A DNA stretch of 64,000 nucleotides, taken from Coccinella septempunctata. Taxonomy: Eukaryota; Arthropoda; Insecta; Coleoptera; Coccinellidae. The notes under the pieces were generated by a model. The model was not told the origin of the DNA. It ran no database searches and worked only from the letters and a program-made list of their open reading frames with translations. Below, one piece after another: positions 26,641 through 38,218 of this stretch. A program made the translations under genes and the position numbers. Location: contig NC_058193.1 of assembly GCF_907165205.1 (NCBI RefSeq), positions 27,603,521 through 27,667,520 of the forward strand, written 5' to 3'. Each line of letters starts with the position of its first letter. Position 1 is the stretch's first letter.

Positions 26641-26773
26641 TCTCGAGGATTATTTTCAGGAATTTCGATTATTTGTGGAAATATTGCGATTTGTACTAGG
26701 TTGAAACAGGTGTAGCTTGAAGTACTCGAAGACTGTCCTGTGGATAGTTCTACAAAAGAGGCTATTACTTTAT

Positions 26774-27935
26774 AGTTGGGTAACCCAAGAGGGAAATTCG
26801 GGATTTACTCGAGCTTGTCAGATTAATATAAGGTACCCTGTAGAGTACCTCTACGAAAAATTAGATTAGATTAGGAATTTTCTAAGACAACCTGTCAGAA
26901 TAGTAAAAAAAGCGACACGATCACATACTCGATCGTGTCAGATCGATGTATGTGATTAATTACAAGTTGAAAAGTATATATTCTCTTGATTTGACAATTT
27001 AGGCTTGACGAAAATGAGTGGGAGGGCATCAAACTTGCAAACAAAAACGTCACGAGTAAATTCTCGCGCGGTGGATTTTTTTCCTATTTTGAAGCTAAAG
27101 ATTCAGGAAAAATATAATCAAATAGTTTCAGCATGCCGAAACAATAAAAATTGGCCATAAAGATCACAAAAATCATTTTTTTTAAATTATATCCTCTCCT
27201 GAGCTTCAAATTGTTTTCCCGTTCATTATGAAAGTTATAGAGTATAACATTTTCTACAAATTTCGTCCGAAGCAATTTTTTCTACGTTCGAACGTTTTTG
27301 AGATATATGGCGATGAACGTACATTAGACTGGGTTTCTACATTGACCTTGGCCTTTCGCATGTGAGGCTAAGCTCCTCAGCCTTATCGCCCTATAACTCG
27401 AAAACGGTTAAGAGTATGTAAAATTGCTGCAGACAAAAGTTGTACAGAATTTTATCGTCTACAACTATCCTAATGAATACAGAAACGGTTAGAGGTACAG
27501 GTAGGGGAAATATTTTAAAAAATTCCTTGTTATCATCTTCAAACTGTCAGGGGGAAACCCCCCTGATTAGTGCAGTCAACACGTCTGCAACTCCGAGATT
27601 AACTACCTGTCACGTCCGAATTGTCAGTCTGTTGAAGTTGAAAAGTAGCTTCCTTTGGGTCCAATCAACATAGCCTCTAAAAATCTGACACGTTCGAAAA
27701 AACCTTTTTTTTGCATTTTCAACTCGTACTGCCAGCCACACCACGCAAACTGTCAGATTAACATGAATTTGTCAACAGAGACACATAGAGCATATACAGT
27801 ATCTTAATCTAACACGCTCGAATATGTACACCTGACGATTTTTTTTAATCTTTGAAAACCATCTAATCTTCAAAATCAACTAGATCTTCACGACGCTCGA
27901 GTAAATCCCGACTCAGCATCGTGGGCTCCCCAACT
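26774..27935. mobile_element. Family C element, complete copy
   Basis: About 1,162 bp with imperfect terminal inverted repeats of some 45 bp. The left end starts AGTTGGGTAACCC and the reverse complement of the right end starts AGTTGGGGAGCCC; both share TCGGGATTTACTCGAGC. Inside are repeated motifs of the form CGAKCGTGTCAGATTAATA in both orientations (for example about 26811, 26930, 27684 and 27803), as expected of subterminal transposase-binding sites. There is no transposase frame. No clear target duplication, so the superfamily is unknown. This copy serves as the empty-site reference for the insertions in 49197-50830. Confidence 0.7.
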
Positions 27936-29689
27936 AAGTATTAAGAATGTTTATTTCTTAAAAAAAAAATCAACCAGAGCGCAAGTCCAAATCAGATTGG
28001 CCTTTTTAATGCCATCACTTAAATACCTAGCGCAGGCAAATTTCAAGAGATGAAAAAATCCTTGCTCTCAAATTACTACAGGAATTGATGATTGATTTGG
28101 ATTGGTTCAGCAAGCTTTTGTATATGAAATTTTTCGTTTTATTCAGAACAAAAAGCCCGATTTAGCATCGTCTTTTTTTTCCAGAAGTGGGCTTCCAACT
28201 TGGATCGCCTCAGGAGGCGAGGCATTTTTTTTTTCAGATGAAATTTCAAAACGACCCGAGAGAAGAAGAATTTTGTTGGCAATTTTTGTTCATTAAAAAA
28301 TCTGACTAATTTTTCTTCCAATATACTGCACGCCAAATATTCAGAATTGAAAAAAGGACAAATTTGAAAAACTACTAAGTGAAAGGTTGCCTCTGATCTA
28401 GCATTCAAATCCATAAAGATCGATTCAGCGTTCGAGAAACTTCCCGATATTCATCCAAGGCATCCCTATTTTTTCGCTCATTAGCCTTTTTCGCAATCGC
28501 CTAATCACCTGACCCTTATGGCCGCTAATCTGCCCGAGTTATCTAAATCAGTTCTTGTCGGGCGGTTCGTTGACCGGCAGCGCTCACGAAAGTGGGGCGT
28601 CATATCGGAGCCGTGGTCCTTGAGAGACCATATCGGTCAACTGGATTCAATTCGCAAAAATGCTCGAATAAAATTGCCCCAACTCATTATTATCTAAGAT
28701 TGGTCTCGTTCGTATGCCAGTATCGTGCTGCACTTATCGATTCCGACCTATTTTTCTCAATTAGAGGCACCGCGAAAAATTGGATTGTTCCTACAATCGT
28801 TTAAAGTTGATTGATTCGGCCCGAATTAATTTCATTGAGAAATTGGCAAAATAGAGAGGATTCTGGATAATTTGAAGTATAACCTGATGATTTTTCTGAA
28901 GTGTAACTTTTTCAGGCTCATTATACCTATTGATATGTAGATAGTAATTCACATGAAAATTATTCAAAATATCACACCGGCGCATACGCCATTTTGCAAC
29001 CATCGTATAAATGTGCTCATAGTTTTGTAATGGAACGAAATATTGTTTATTTGTTTGCTCAAAAATGAGTTTATTCCAGAACCAAGTGAATGAACAGTCC
29101 ATTTAAAGAATTCTCCAACGCTGGCTACTACTTTTTCTCACCTGTCAGGCTATTTTCGAATTCTATATGAAAAAAATCCAAGTTGGTTGACTTATTTGGT
29201 CGAATAAGAGCTTTCCTCAAGGTTTTGTTGATGAAACTGATAGGGCAAGGGATATTTCATTAAAATTGTCCATAGGTTAAACGTCTCTCATTATTTTAAA
29301 CAAAAAACTCAATCTTTCTCAACCCTGAGCGTTTTTGGTATGCAATTAGTCGGGATTATACTTCTGAGGTGTCATAACCGACGATTTCAAGTAGCCTTCT
29401 CAACGAATTACTTTTCTAATTATGCACTTAATACCTGCAATAACCTTTCTACCTAACGTGGATGTTAATGCGAGAATAATATACAAGCGTATCGATCCAT
29501 TGTTACACCCACGGAAAAGTAGTGAGATAAAGAGGACATGGCCATTGGTTGCAACTAGTCATCCTATTCTGGTACTCAGATTCTAAGTTGATTTCGTCAG
29601 TACCACAAGGATAGGAATACATTCACAAAGGTTTTTCCGAAAACGATACCACAAATTTTTATTCCTGAACATCTATACTGTCTATAAAC
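27936..29689. other. Gene-free stretch
   Basis: No gene recognised. Contains the GGCGCATACGCCATTTTGC motif near 28979 that also occurs near 24165. Frames of up to about 100 codons on the minus strand (28139-28414, 28791-29102) show no domain. Confidence 0.4.
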
Positions 29690-30487
29690 AAATGCGAAGG
29701 ACTTGGGGAGATGACTCCTAGATGGAAATAAGCAGGAGTAGTTCCTTTTCGATTTGACCTCCCTTCCAAGATACATCCTTTGGAAGGCGATGACGAGTTG
29801 ACAGTTTTTGATTTTTTTCACGGGTTCTGAAAAACACTGAGTCATAAAACTATACATTATATGAAGCACTAAGTAGATGTTACTCTTACAATTTTTTTAG
29901 ATTTCATAACCTTATTATTAGGGGTTGAAAATAACAACCCCTTATGATTTTTCTTCAAATTGTTTTCGTGGGATAGATTTTCGAAAAATAAAATACTCTC
30001 ATGGTTTCCCATTCAATTCTGGAGAAAAAAGAGACTATGGAACACTTATAGGATGAAACAGTGATCAGAACTGCTTATAAGATTTTATTTATTTCGAGAA
30101 AAGTATCGACTGTATCGAAATTTTGCAAGAGACTATTTTTTTCCAGAATTGAATGGGAAACCAAAGTAGAATTTTATTTTTCGAAAATCTATTCCACGAG
30201 AACAATTTTCGAAGAAAAATCATAAGGGGTTGTTATTTTCAACCGTAATAATAGTTATGAGATCTAAAAAAATTGTTTGAGTAACATCTACTTAGTGCTT
30301 TATAGTATGTATAGTTTTATGACTCAGTGTTTTTTAGAACCCGTAAAAAAAATTAAAAAATGTCAACTGGTCATCGCCTTCCAAAGGCTGTATCTTGTAA
30401 GGGAAGTCGATTTCGAAAAAAATTGATAGGAACTACCCCTGGTAATTTTCATCGAGGAATCGTCTCCCTAAGTCCTTAGCATTGTTG
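29690..30487. repeat. Long inverted repeat, about 345-bp arms
   Basis: 29690-30032 is the reverse complement of 30135-30487 with moderate divergence and small gaps. Shared blocks include CAGAATTGAATGGGAAACCA, GGGGTTGTTATTTTCAACC and ACTGAGTCATAAAACTATAC. The spacer is about 100 bp. It is either a foldback element or a head-to-head duplication of a repeat. A minus-strand frame of 90 codons in the left arm is not conserved in the right arm, arguing against coding function. Confidence 0.75.
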
Positions 30488-32589
30488 TCTGTATGAAATT
30501 TCTCAATTATTTTCGATATGAATCACCCCTAGCATCTCATAAGATGCAAATTTTTAGGTCAAAATCTCATTTTCTGAAACCTTTTGGAGTATTTTATAAA
30601 AAAGGTTCTCTTGGTCCAATGCTCTAAATCCAATCGCATCTTTAAACATAATTTTTTTGTTTTGGTGCCCAGTTGCAGAAAGTTATTCATGAAGAACGCA
30701 ATTTGAACTCTCCGAGCATATTTGCCACAAACACATTGAATTTATTCCGATGTAGAGACTTGAACTGTTTATGAGCATCTACTGCACACATTCTAATTAA
30801 TTGTACCGAATGTAGATCTCAATACTGCGAAACCATTCAATACTCGAATCACAGGATCCAGTATGGGTAAATTTTCGAATGTTTTGATGAATCGCTTCCT
30901 CATTTCTTCAGTAGGGTTCATCCGATTCCTAGAAGCCTCCGTCACGAAGCAGTCAATTAATGCCGTAAATAACCCTTCCCAGACACAGCACCGTCATCGT
31001 CACAGCTGCGGAACGCTTACATTAGCCCTGTTACACATTGTTCTGTTTCAGACAGTATTTATAATTACTGCCGGATCTATATGCGTCATAACGCCAGACT
31101 CGCACATGTTCAAGAAGATGCAAACACACTTATCACATTGTCGAAATACAGTTCGACACACTAGAACTTATGGAACGTTCGTCAATTGACGTCATTGCAT
31201 CGGGGATCTCACGTTTCAGACACGGGAAACTTCGGGGGTATGGCACATTTATCCGGAGCCTCTATTAGGTAGGAAAAAATTGGCCATGTGCTCGAGGAGG
31301 TGCCACCAAAAACAGTCCTGCTACCTACAATAATTGTCCGTTGGTTGTTTTTCGCTCGGCATGCTGAAGATATTGATTTTCTTCTTGTCTTCGAACTTCG
31401 AAATTATCGTAGAATATGTTGTATAGCAATGCACGATTAGTTATGATTTTCAATATCATCTTGGTTTATGTTTAAGAAGGGTCTACACCGTTTCAATGGT
31501 CAGTTCAAAGAGAGAAAATGAATAACTTACGTCAGAAACCACTAATTTATATGGGGTTTTCATTATAATTCTTTTCAATCAGTTCGTCATCTCGGAAAGT
31601 CAGAAATTTTTTTAATCGTCAAACGGAAAAAAAAAATTTTAAATTTTTCATTGAAGAATTAATATTCATTCATTTTTTCAACTTTCCTAGGTGAAATTGT
31701 CTCTTCTATGAATTTCCACATGAAGAAATTCCTCGAAAAGTCTCGCCATTGGCTACAATTCGTATCCTGGTGAAACTGAAAAAGTGCTGCCATCTTTTCG
31801 ACGAACGTGTTCTGGCAACACATCACCTTAGATCCTGTTGCCTTCTTTGGGAATCGATACAGTGTAGAGGTTCAACGATCATGAAAAAGTCGTCAAGATC
31901 TAGGATTCTCATCATTGATTACCCAAGTAATGTTCTTGAGGTTCATCTGAATATGTTATAAATCTTCAACATAAAGACTGAAAGGAAAATAGAGTTGTAG
32001 CTTGGTGATCACTACATAGCAAAAATTCATGTTTGAGAGTATCTCAAGGAGTCACTAGCACGTTGCATCGACCACTAGCACTTAAGAGTAAACTATATTT
32101 CTTAAATCTGGGAGGACTGTATTTATAGTTTATTCTACTGGAACTGTGGATTTTCGGTCTCTAGGAGAGGGTTTGCGTCCCCAACAATGCGCCTATGATA
32201 CTGTCGCGTCACTGAAACTTCCAGGGAGAATTTGTTGTTACATGGCTTTGTCTGAAAACATTGTAAGGACGATCGATACTTTCAGTGTTTCAATAGTTAT
32301 GTCGCCGATTGCTATACTCCCACGGAAGTGTTCTGAAAGGTTTACAACAACTCTCATGTTTTTATTTCTGAAGATTTGCAGTTTCGCTTTAATCGTGGCC
32401 AGTTTCACTGAAATCCTTTATCTACCTCAAACCTCATAACGAACCGTTATTCTTTAAGGAGCGTTTAGGGAAAAACCTAGTAAATAAAAAGAGCTACCCC
32501 CGGTCGGAAGGTGGACAGAGGGAGGGCCGGAAGCCCGAGCCAGTTTGAAGGTCGGATCTGCCCGTAAAGGTGAGAATCTATCTAAAAGG
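30488..32589. other. Gene-free stretch
   Basis: Nothing I can name. Frames of 108 codons (30863-31189) and 97 codons (32146-32439) on plus lack domains. A motif, GGGTCTACACCGTTT followed by TCAGTTCAAA, near 31485 recurs near 38147 and marks a dispersed repeat. Confidence 0.4.
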
Positions 32590-32748
32590 AGCACCAACCG
32601 AAGTAGCGTAGCACTGACATTGCACATACATGACAAAGGCCATTCATAATTTTCAGATATCGCACATCTGAGTGAAGTTTCAGATATTATTTTACATCGC
32701 CTTTGTCAAGTATGTGCCATGTCAGTGTTACGCTACTTTTTGGCTCTC
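32590..32748. mobile_element. Palindromic MITE, family E, copy 2 (hAT-like)
   Basis: A 159-bp palindromic element related to 17226-17393. It is flanked by TCTAAAAGG at 32581-32589 and 32749-32757, an apparent 9-bp (or 8-bp) direct duplication. An 8-9 bp duplication with short termini points to hAT or a relative; this is inference from one copy. Confidence 0.65.
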
Positions 32749-33179
32749 TCTAAAAGGTGAATCTACCTACAAGGTGGATATACTGGCAATACTAGTCGCT
32801 TATTTAGTAAGTAGAAGACATAAGAGGACAAAATTAGCTGATTTAGAGAGATCTACAGAACTGCCCGGGTTTTAAGTTGGAATATCTTCTTCTGTGTAAT
32901 AAAAACAGCACTACTACATGGCGAATTACCCCAATCGATTGCCAATTCCGAGCATCTCATATGGAAAGAAGCATATCCGAAAAAGCCTAATGAATAAACA
33001 TTCGAATTGAGTATGCCACGATAAACTAATCGAATACGCCGTGATTTAGATAAGCGGCGCTTTCATGGCACAGTTAAAGTTCAAGTGTAGGTCAATAACC
33101 CACCCCAAAATCAGATAATCCCTTCGAAAGTACCATAAATATTCCCGAGCGAGATAAGGTGATAATGCTTTCCGCTATT

Positions 33180-33604
33180 CGCGTCGCGCTTAAACGAAAC
33201 GAAAACCCCGCGAGTGCGTCCAGTGTCAATCACCCTTGCCGGGCGTCGGGTTCACCCCCCTGTTCCTTGTGTACTTCCTCGATGTTCCGAGTCACGTGAC
33301 GCGTTAAAAAGAGCGGATTTGTTTGTCGGATATTTCAACAGGTGCGACGCCTGCGCGTTACAGCGACGCCCACGTTCGCTTTACCCTCCAAAGCTGCCTC
33401 CGACCTTCTGGTTTCCAGTGTCGAGGTTGGCTCTTTCGTGGAAAGTTGCGTTTCCCGCCGTACACAGCAGATCAACCCTTCGATTCGAATCTTCTTACTG
33501 TTCTTCGTCACTTGCTGGCCATTCGATTTCCCTTATTTCCATCTCTTCCGAACCCGGGGTAGTGCCTGGTCTGACATGAGCATTATCGCATCCCCCTGTT
33601 ACAC
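33180..33604 (+). promoter_or_regulatory. CpG-rich promoter/5' UTR region of exon B
   Basis: A GC- and CpG-rich block directly upstream of the ATG at 33605. It contains an E-box palindrome, CACGTG (in GTCACGTGACG), at about 33292-33300. Three overlapping plus frames are open here (79-121 codons), but they are mutually out of frame and lack protein-like composition. I read this as leader with upstream frames. Confidence 0.4.
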
Positions 33605-33680
33605 ATGAAGACCGAAATGACACCCCTTCCGACTGTTATTGTTCGCGTCCACTCGCCCGAAAATGAGGAATTGACACCAG
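33605..33680 (+). CDS. Candidate first coding exon B, gene unknown
   Basis: The ATG at 33605 opens 25 codons plus one base (MKTEMTPLPTVIVRVHSPEN and on to ELTP) ending at a strong donor, CCAG|GTAAGC, at 33680/33681. The donor phase is 1, identical to exon A at 15797-15935. The peptide is short, acidic at its end and without membrane segments. It lies at the 3' edge of a CpG island. A second in-frame ATG (at 33617, codon 5) could also be used. The simplest model is an alternative first exon of the same long plus-strand gene. I do not recognise the protein. Confidence 0.5.
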
Positions 33681-35868
33681 GTAAGCATCGCTAGACATTC
33701 GACGATGGCAAAATCACATCAAATCATCCCCATGAAATCTCCATCTTTCGCGAACACGTTGCTTCCCACCGACCCTGACATTGGCTGCGCCCGCGTTCTC
33801 AACGCGTGGCGTCATCTTTCGGGCGCCAGTAGTACGAGCTGCTTAGACGCCGGATCCGAAGATGGCGCTGCTTGCCCGACAACGGGTTTAACAACTTCCT
33901 CGGCATGAATGAGATATGTTGTACGTTTCCAATTCCTATTCATCGGTTTTATAATGAACGTTTAAAATTTCAACTAGGCGGTTCGCGTATGAATTATTTA
34001 TCGGGATCATTGACGAGGTCTGCTCATTTGTGATTTAAAACTACGTTCCGAATTTTATGTTCGCTGGCGGTGATAGCGAAAAGCAAAAGTGTTTTGGTTT
34101 GTTGTCGTAGTGCACATCTCAGTTGTTTAATGGTAACGAGGTTCATTTTTATGCGACCTATATATTCGCAAGAAAAATTTAAGAATGGAGAAACGACGAA
34201 TAAGTTGATATGTTTCAGAATTCAGTATTATTTCTCAGGAGAAAATAAAGAAAAAGGATAAATGCCTATCAACAAAAACTTAAACAAAACTAGCTTTTAC
34301 TTTAAAATAAAATAAGATATATATATATGTATCTTTTTCATTGTACACTACAGAAAGTGCGGAAAAAAGTCCTTATTTCTGAAAACATAGGCTTCCTTCT
34401 TACAATGAATATCAGAAATAAATCTTTTGATATTAAATAATATAGAATGAGTTTCAGCAGAGAGCTTATGGTCGCAAGGTACCAAACAATTTAGCGTATG
34501 ATGAAGGGCATATTTTCCATTGAAATACAATTTCAGTTTCTGTCCCTATATTGAAATTATATTTGAAACAAAAAAGAGGTGAAAATGGGAAAGAAGATAT
34601 AAATCAATGAAACAGCTTTTATATAAATTTATCTGTAAACTTGATGATAAAAGGAATAGGTAATTCAATACATCTATAACTTGATATATCTTTTGCTAAT
34701 TTTGGTTAATAATCACATTCCACTTTGGAAATCCCTTCAATATTGAAATTAACAATATTCGAAATCTTGCAAATGAGAAAAAGGTGAAGAAATAAAAAAA
34801 AACTTCTGACACTTTATTGACATAATATTGGATGATGTGAAACCTAAAACGCAATATTTGTTAGATAGCTACGAAAAATAATAAAAAGTCACTTAAACTA
34901 ACGGAATTTTGTGACAGAAATGTATGAAATTTTCATACTGCGTCGGATGTGACATTCAACCTGTAAATTCCTCATGAATAACATCTAGCCCCATATCAGG
35001 ACTATTACCAGATAATGACCACAACAGGTCCGGCACATATCGCATAAAATGGCACGTAGAAAAAAATTTGCGGTATACCGTTACCCAAGGGGGCATAGGG
35101 CATCCGCTCTAAGACGGTTCATAGTTGAACCGATTGTTACGTTCTCCATTTTCTGACCTCATTCGCGTTCACGAACCTCCCGTGACCCCTTTTGCATGAA
35201 CTTCCACAACAAAACAGTACATGTCATCTTTTCATACCCGTCGACAAGGAGAGGCACAACCGTAGACCGAGACGGCTATAGCTAGAGTTCAATAACTCAG
35301 GTTGATACACTCTGTGCGGAGAGTGCAACGGCAAATTGTGTCGTCCTTTGTTTTACATGCCCCCATTTAACTCTTTCTCACTCTCTTCCTCTCTAGCTGC
35401 GTCTGTTTGTTTACGCGTTTTTCCGCTGCTCGTCTAGAAGAAATCCTGTAAGTCTGTGTAAAATTTTCTACCCCTTCCTTATCCATAATGAAAAATCCAT
35501 ACTGAAAAATTGACGGTTACTCGATTGATGACCTTTAATTTTCAATATTTTCTTGAGGATTACTGAAGAGGCAAGAAAAGCAAAGAAACACTTTCAATTC
35601 GGCTTACATATTTTCTATTTTTTTTATCACAATGCCGATATAAACACATTAAATATGTAGAAACGTCTGCCGAAGTTGAAAATGATCCTCCTAGTTCTCA
35701 CTATGTATTTTCAAAATATATTTTATGCAACTTCAAATTCGGATTTTTCAAAACCGCGTAAAATTACCTCAAAAATCAACAACTACCTACTTATTAAAAC
35801 GAATTAATTATTCGTTTTTTGTTTGAATGTTACTTGCATTGTTGAAATCTACATTTTCACTGGCAATA
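33681..35868. other. Presumed intron
   Basis: No exon recognised. The first 250 bp stay GC-rich (67-codon frame at 33705-33908), then the sequence becomes AT-rich with a short (AT)n run near 34318. Nothing else stands out. Confidence 0.4.
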
Positions 35869-35870
35869 TA

Positions 35871-36409
35871 CAGGGTGAGTCTCTGACTCGTACAAATATT
35901 TAGCAGTAGATTCTTGAGGTCAAAAGAAACACTTTTTTCCCATACCATTTTTTCCGAATCTGCCCAGATAAAAAGATATAGCCATTTTGAGTTTTCATAA
36001 TGGGCTGTGCCACCCCTGGAAAAACAAAATTACCTTCCGAATAACTAGCTAAATCTGTTACACTTCCCATCTGTGGATCTTTTAAACAGAGTCGTATTCA
36101 GCCAAAATACCCAATTTCAAAAATTCCACAGATATTTTTCATTTTTGAACATTACGTTCAACCTTCAAATATTCACTAGACAGCGTCGAACTCAGTTTCA
36201 AGAAGTGGGTATCTTGTGTTCGAATAAGATTAATCAAATAAATGAAAAACTATATTCCGAAATTCATTTCATTCGATAAAACCGTTTTTTATAGTTTTTC
36301 AACAGCCTGTATCTTTCAAACCGTTGCGATTTGGAAAAAATGGTAAGTGCTTCTTTTGACCTCAAGAATCTACTGTTAAAATATTTGTACGAGGCAAAGA
36401 CTCACCCTG
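35871..36409. mobile_element. Tc1/mariner-like MITE, family A, copy 2
   Basis: The cleanest copy: 539 bp, TA at 35869-35870 and 36410-36411, inverted termini CAGGGTGAGTCTCTGACTCG and, in reverse complement, CAGGGTGAGTCTTTGCCTCG. The terminal match extends about 70 bp. Non-coding; copies at 25115 and 58815. Confidence 0.85.
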
Positions 36410-37453
36410 TATTCTATAGGTACATTCTAAACCATTCAATAAGGATGTTCATACTGTATTCAGTACATTGATATCAATGCTACAGGACTCTTATATGAGG
36501 GAATCATCTCCCATAGATAAAGCAGTTATGATTCATTACAAAATAGAAAAAAAAAACGGGAAAGAAATAAACAACTTCTCACACTTTATTGACTAATGTC
36601 AAACCCCTCAATATAGTTGAGTTTTGAATGTAGGCACCAAAGTGAGAAAAATTCATATTTTTTGTAGGTATGTACCTACATTTCCATCAATATATCACTG
36701 ATTTATTCGTAATGTAGAGACTGTTTCTCCCAAATCCTTGTCATCAACTCTTCTGGTATCAATTTTGATGCAGCATTCTTTGCTAACTTAGGAATTTCGG
36801 ATGAAAGTACCATTTTCAAGCTATCAATCACATGAACAAAAATTTTAAAATAAACTGTTATATCCATGTCAACAAGACGTGACATCAGATGTCTATTACA
36901 GTCCTGCTTAGTTGTATTTGAATATAAGCGACATTATCATAATTTCGAGCATCGGTATTGAAGATGTGATGCAGGCATGATTGAAAATAGCTGATATACA
37001 CGTGTATAAGTGCCTTTGAAGCACTTGCATCGTGAAGAGCGTTTGAAGGCTCCCATTTCTATGGTTTTTTGGGTAGTCAAGCGGCGATGAGTGAGTTCAG
37101 TACCTAGATGGGAGACCTCTCTGGTTATGAATCATGACAGAGGCTGTCCTTTCGTCCAATTAATCATCCTCAGACCGTGTTCATAAAGCACCACGCAATC
37201 CTGGTATCCACTCGCAATACGAGTTTCGAAATCTTCCACAGTAATTCATTCTTTTCATCTTCAGGGACCCGGATCAGACGCAGAACGCACCCGCTACGAG
37301 CCGTGTGTACAACGAGCCATCTGTAAAGATCAAAAGGATCGTCTTCGTGTTACGTATCCGAGAATTGAATAAACAAACACCGAGAGATTTATCCGGGCGT
37401 GAAATGTATGCTCTGCCCCCGATAAAATTTGTTTATTCTCCGTGGCCCCATTT

Positions 37454-37574
37454 ATGTCGTTGACCTCTCGGCAGCGAGCGATTTCGTCAGCTCCTTTATT
37501 CCCGATACGAGGGCATTTTTCGAGTAGATCGCCGCGTGCTCAGCATCCCGGTCACGCACCACGCGCGTCCTTAA
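37454..37574 (+). CDS. Weak candidate first coding exon C
   Basis: Within a CpG island (37240-37740), the ATG at 37454 opens 40 codons plus one base (MSLTSRQRAISSAPLF at the start) to a strong donor, TTAA|GTAAGT, at 37574/37575. Its phase is 1, as in exons A and B. Against it: the peptide is Ser/Arg/Pro-rich and not obviously protein-like, and the opposite strand (about 37452-37756) reads through a more protein-like frame of roughly 100 codons with no clear ATG. Upstream, TTTTCATCTTCAG|G at 37264/37265 resembles a 3' splice site. At most one of these readings is right. Confidence 0.25.
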
Positions 37575-37884
37575 GTAAGTTTCGAAACTGTCTATTGCTC
37601 CTAACGGTTTCACTTTCACCGTCTTCGGAGGAATTTCGTTCGGATGGACCACCAGAAGGGGCCCATCATCATCTATTTTCACGTCGTTATCTTCACGCCC
37701 GTGATCGATCGCTGGGTCTGGACGAATCGGGTGGAAAAGGATGATTTTATACGTGGTATCTCATACAGCTCAGCTGAAAATCTGGTTGTACATTCGAAAA
37801 ATTGGATATTGATTTACATTACAATATTTATAGTCCACCCTCTTTTATAATAAAAGCAGTCGTTTGGTTTTGATAATTCGAAAC

Positions 37885-38130
37885 ATTTCACACTGTGTAG
37901 TACGAAAATATGAGGTTATAACAATTGTCGAAAATTTTTGGGTTTTGAATCAACGCTGTATGGTCTTTTCTACATAAAAGTCTTAGTAATTGTTTATGTC
38001 TAATAATGTAAATTCACTTAGGAAAATAAACGAAATCGAAAATACATACGTGATGAACATAATTAAGGTTTATATAAACTGATTCAAGAGATTCGTTATC
38101 CAGTTATTTGCAAGGAAAGTATTCACAAGG
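37885..38130. repeat. Dispersed repeat H, copy 1
   Basis: About 245 bp related to 62005-62240. Shared blocks include TTTCACTCWGTRTAGTACGAAAATRTG, GAACATAATTRAAGTTTATA and CCAGTTATTTGCA (given with the ambiguous bases). No coding capacity and no recognised termini. Confidence 0.65.
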
Positions 38131-38218
38131 GGTTAGTGTTCAAGAGGGGTCTACACCGTTTTAGTGATCAGTTCAAATAGCCAAAGGGTAGATAATTCAA
38201 AAACACTTATTTATATGA

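Noticed and set aside
26353..26715. 120-codon frame with hydrophobic stretches as a membrane protein
   Set aside because: Starts at TTG, no upstream splice site seen, and a second frame is open across the same bases.
33214..33608. Three overlapping plus frames of 79-121 codons upstream of exon B
   Set aside because: They are mutually out of frame, rich in Ser/Pro/Arg from CpG-rich sequence, and lie in the likely 5' leader of exon B.
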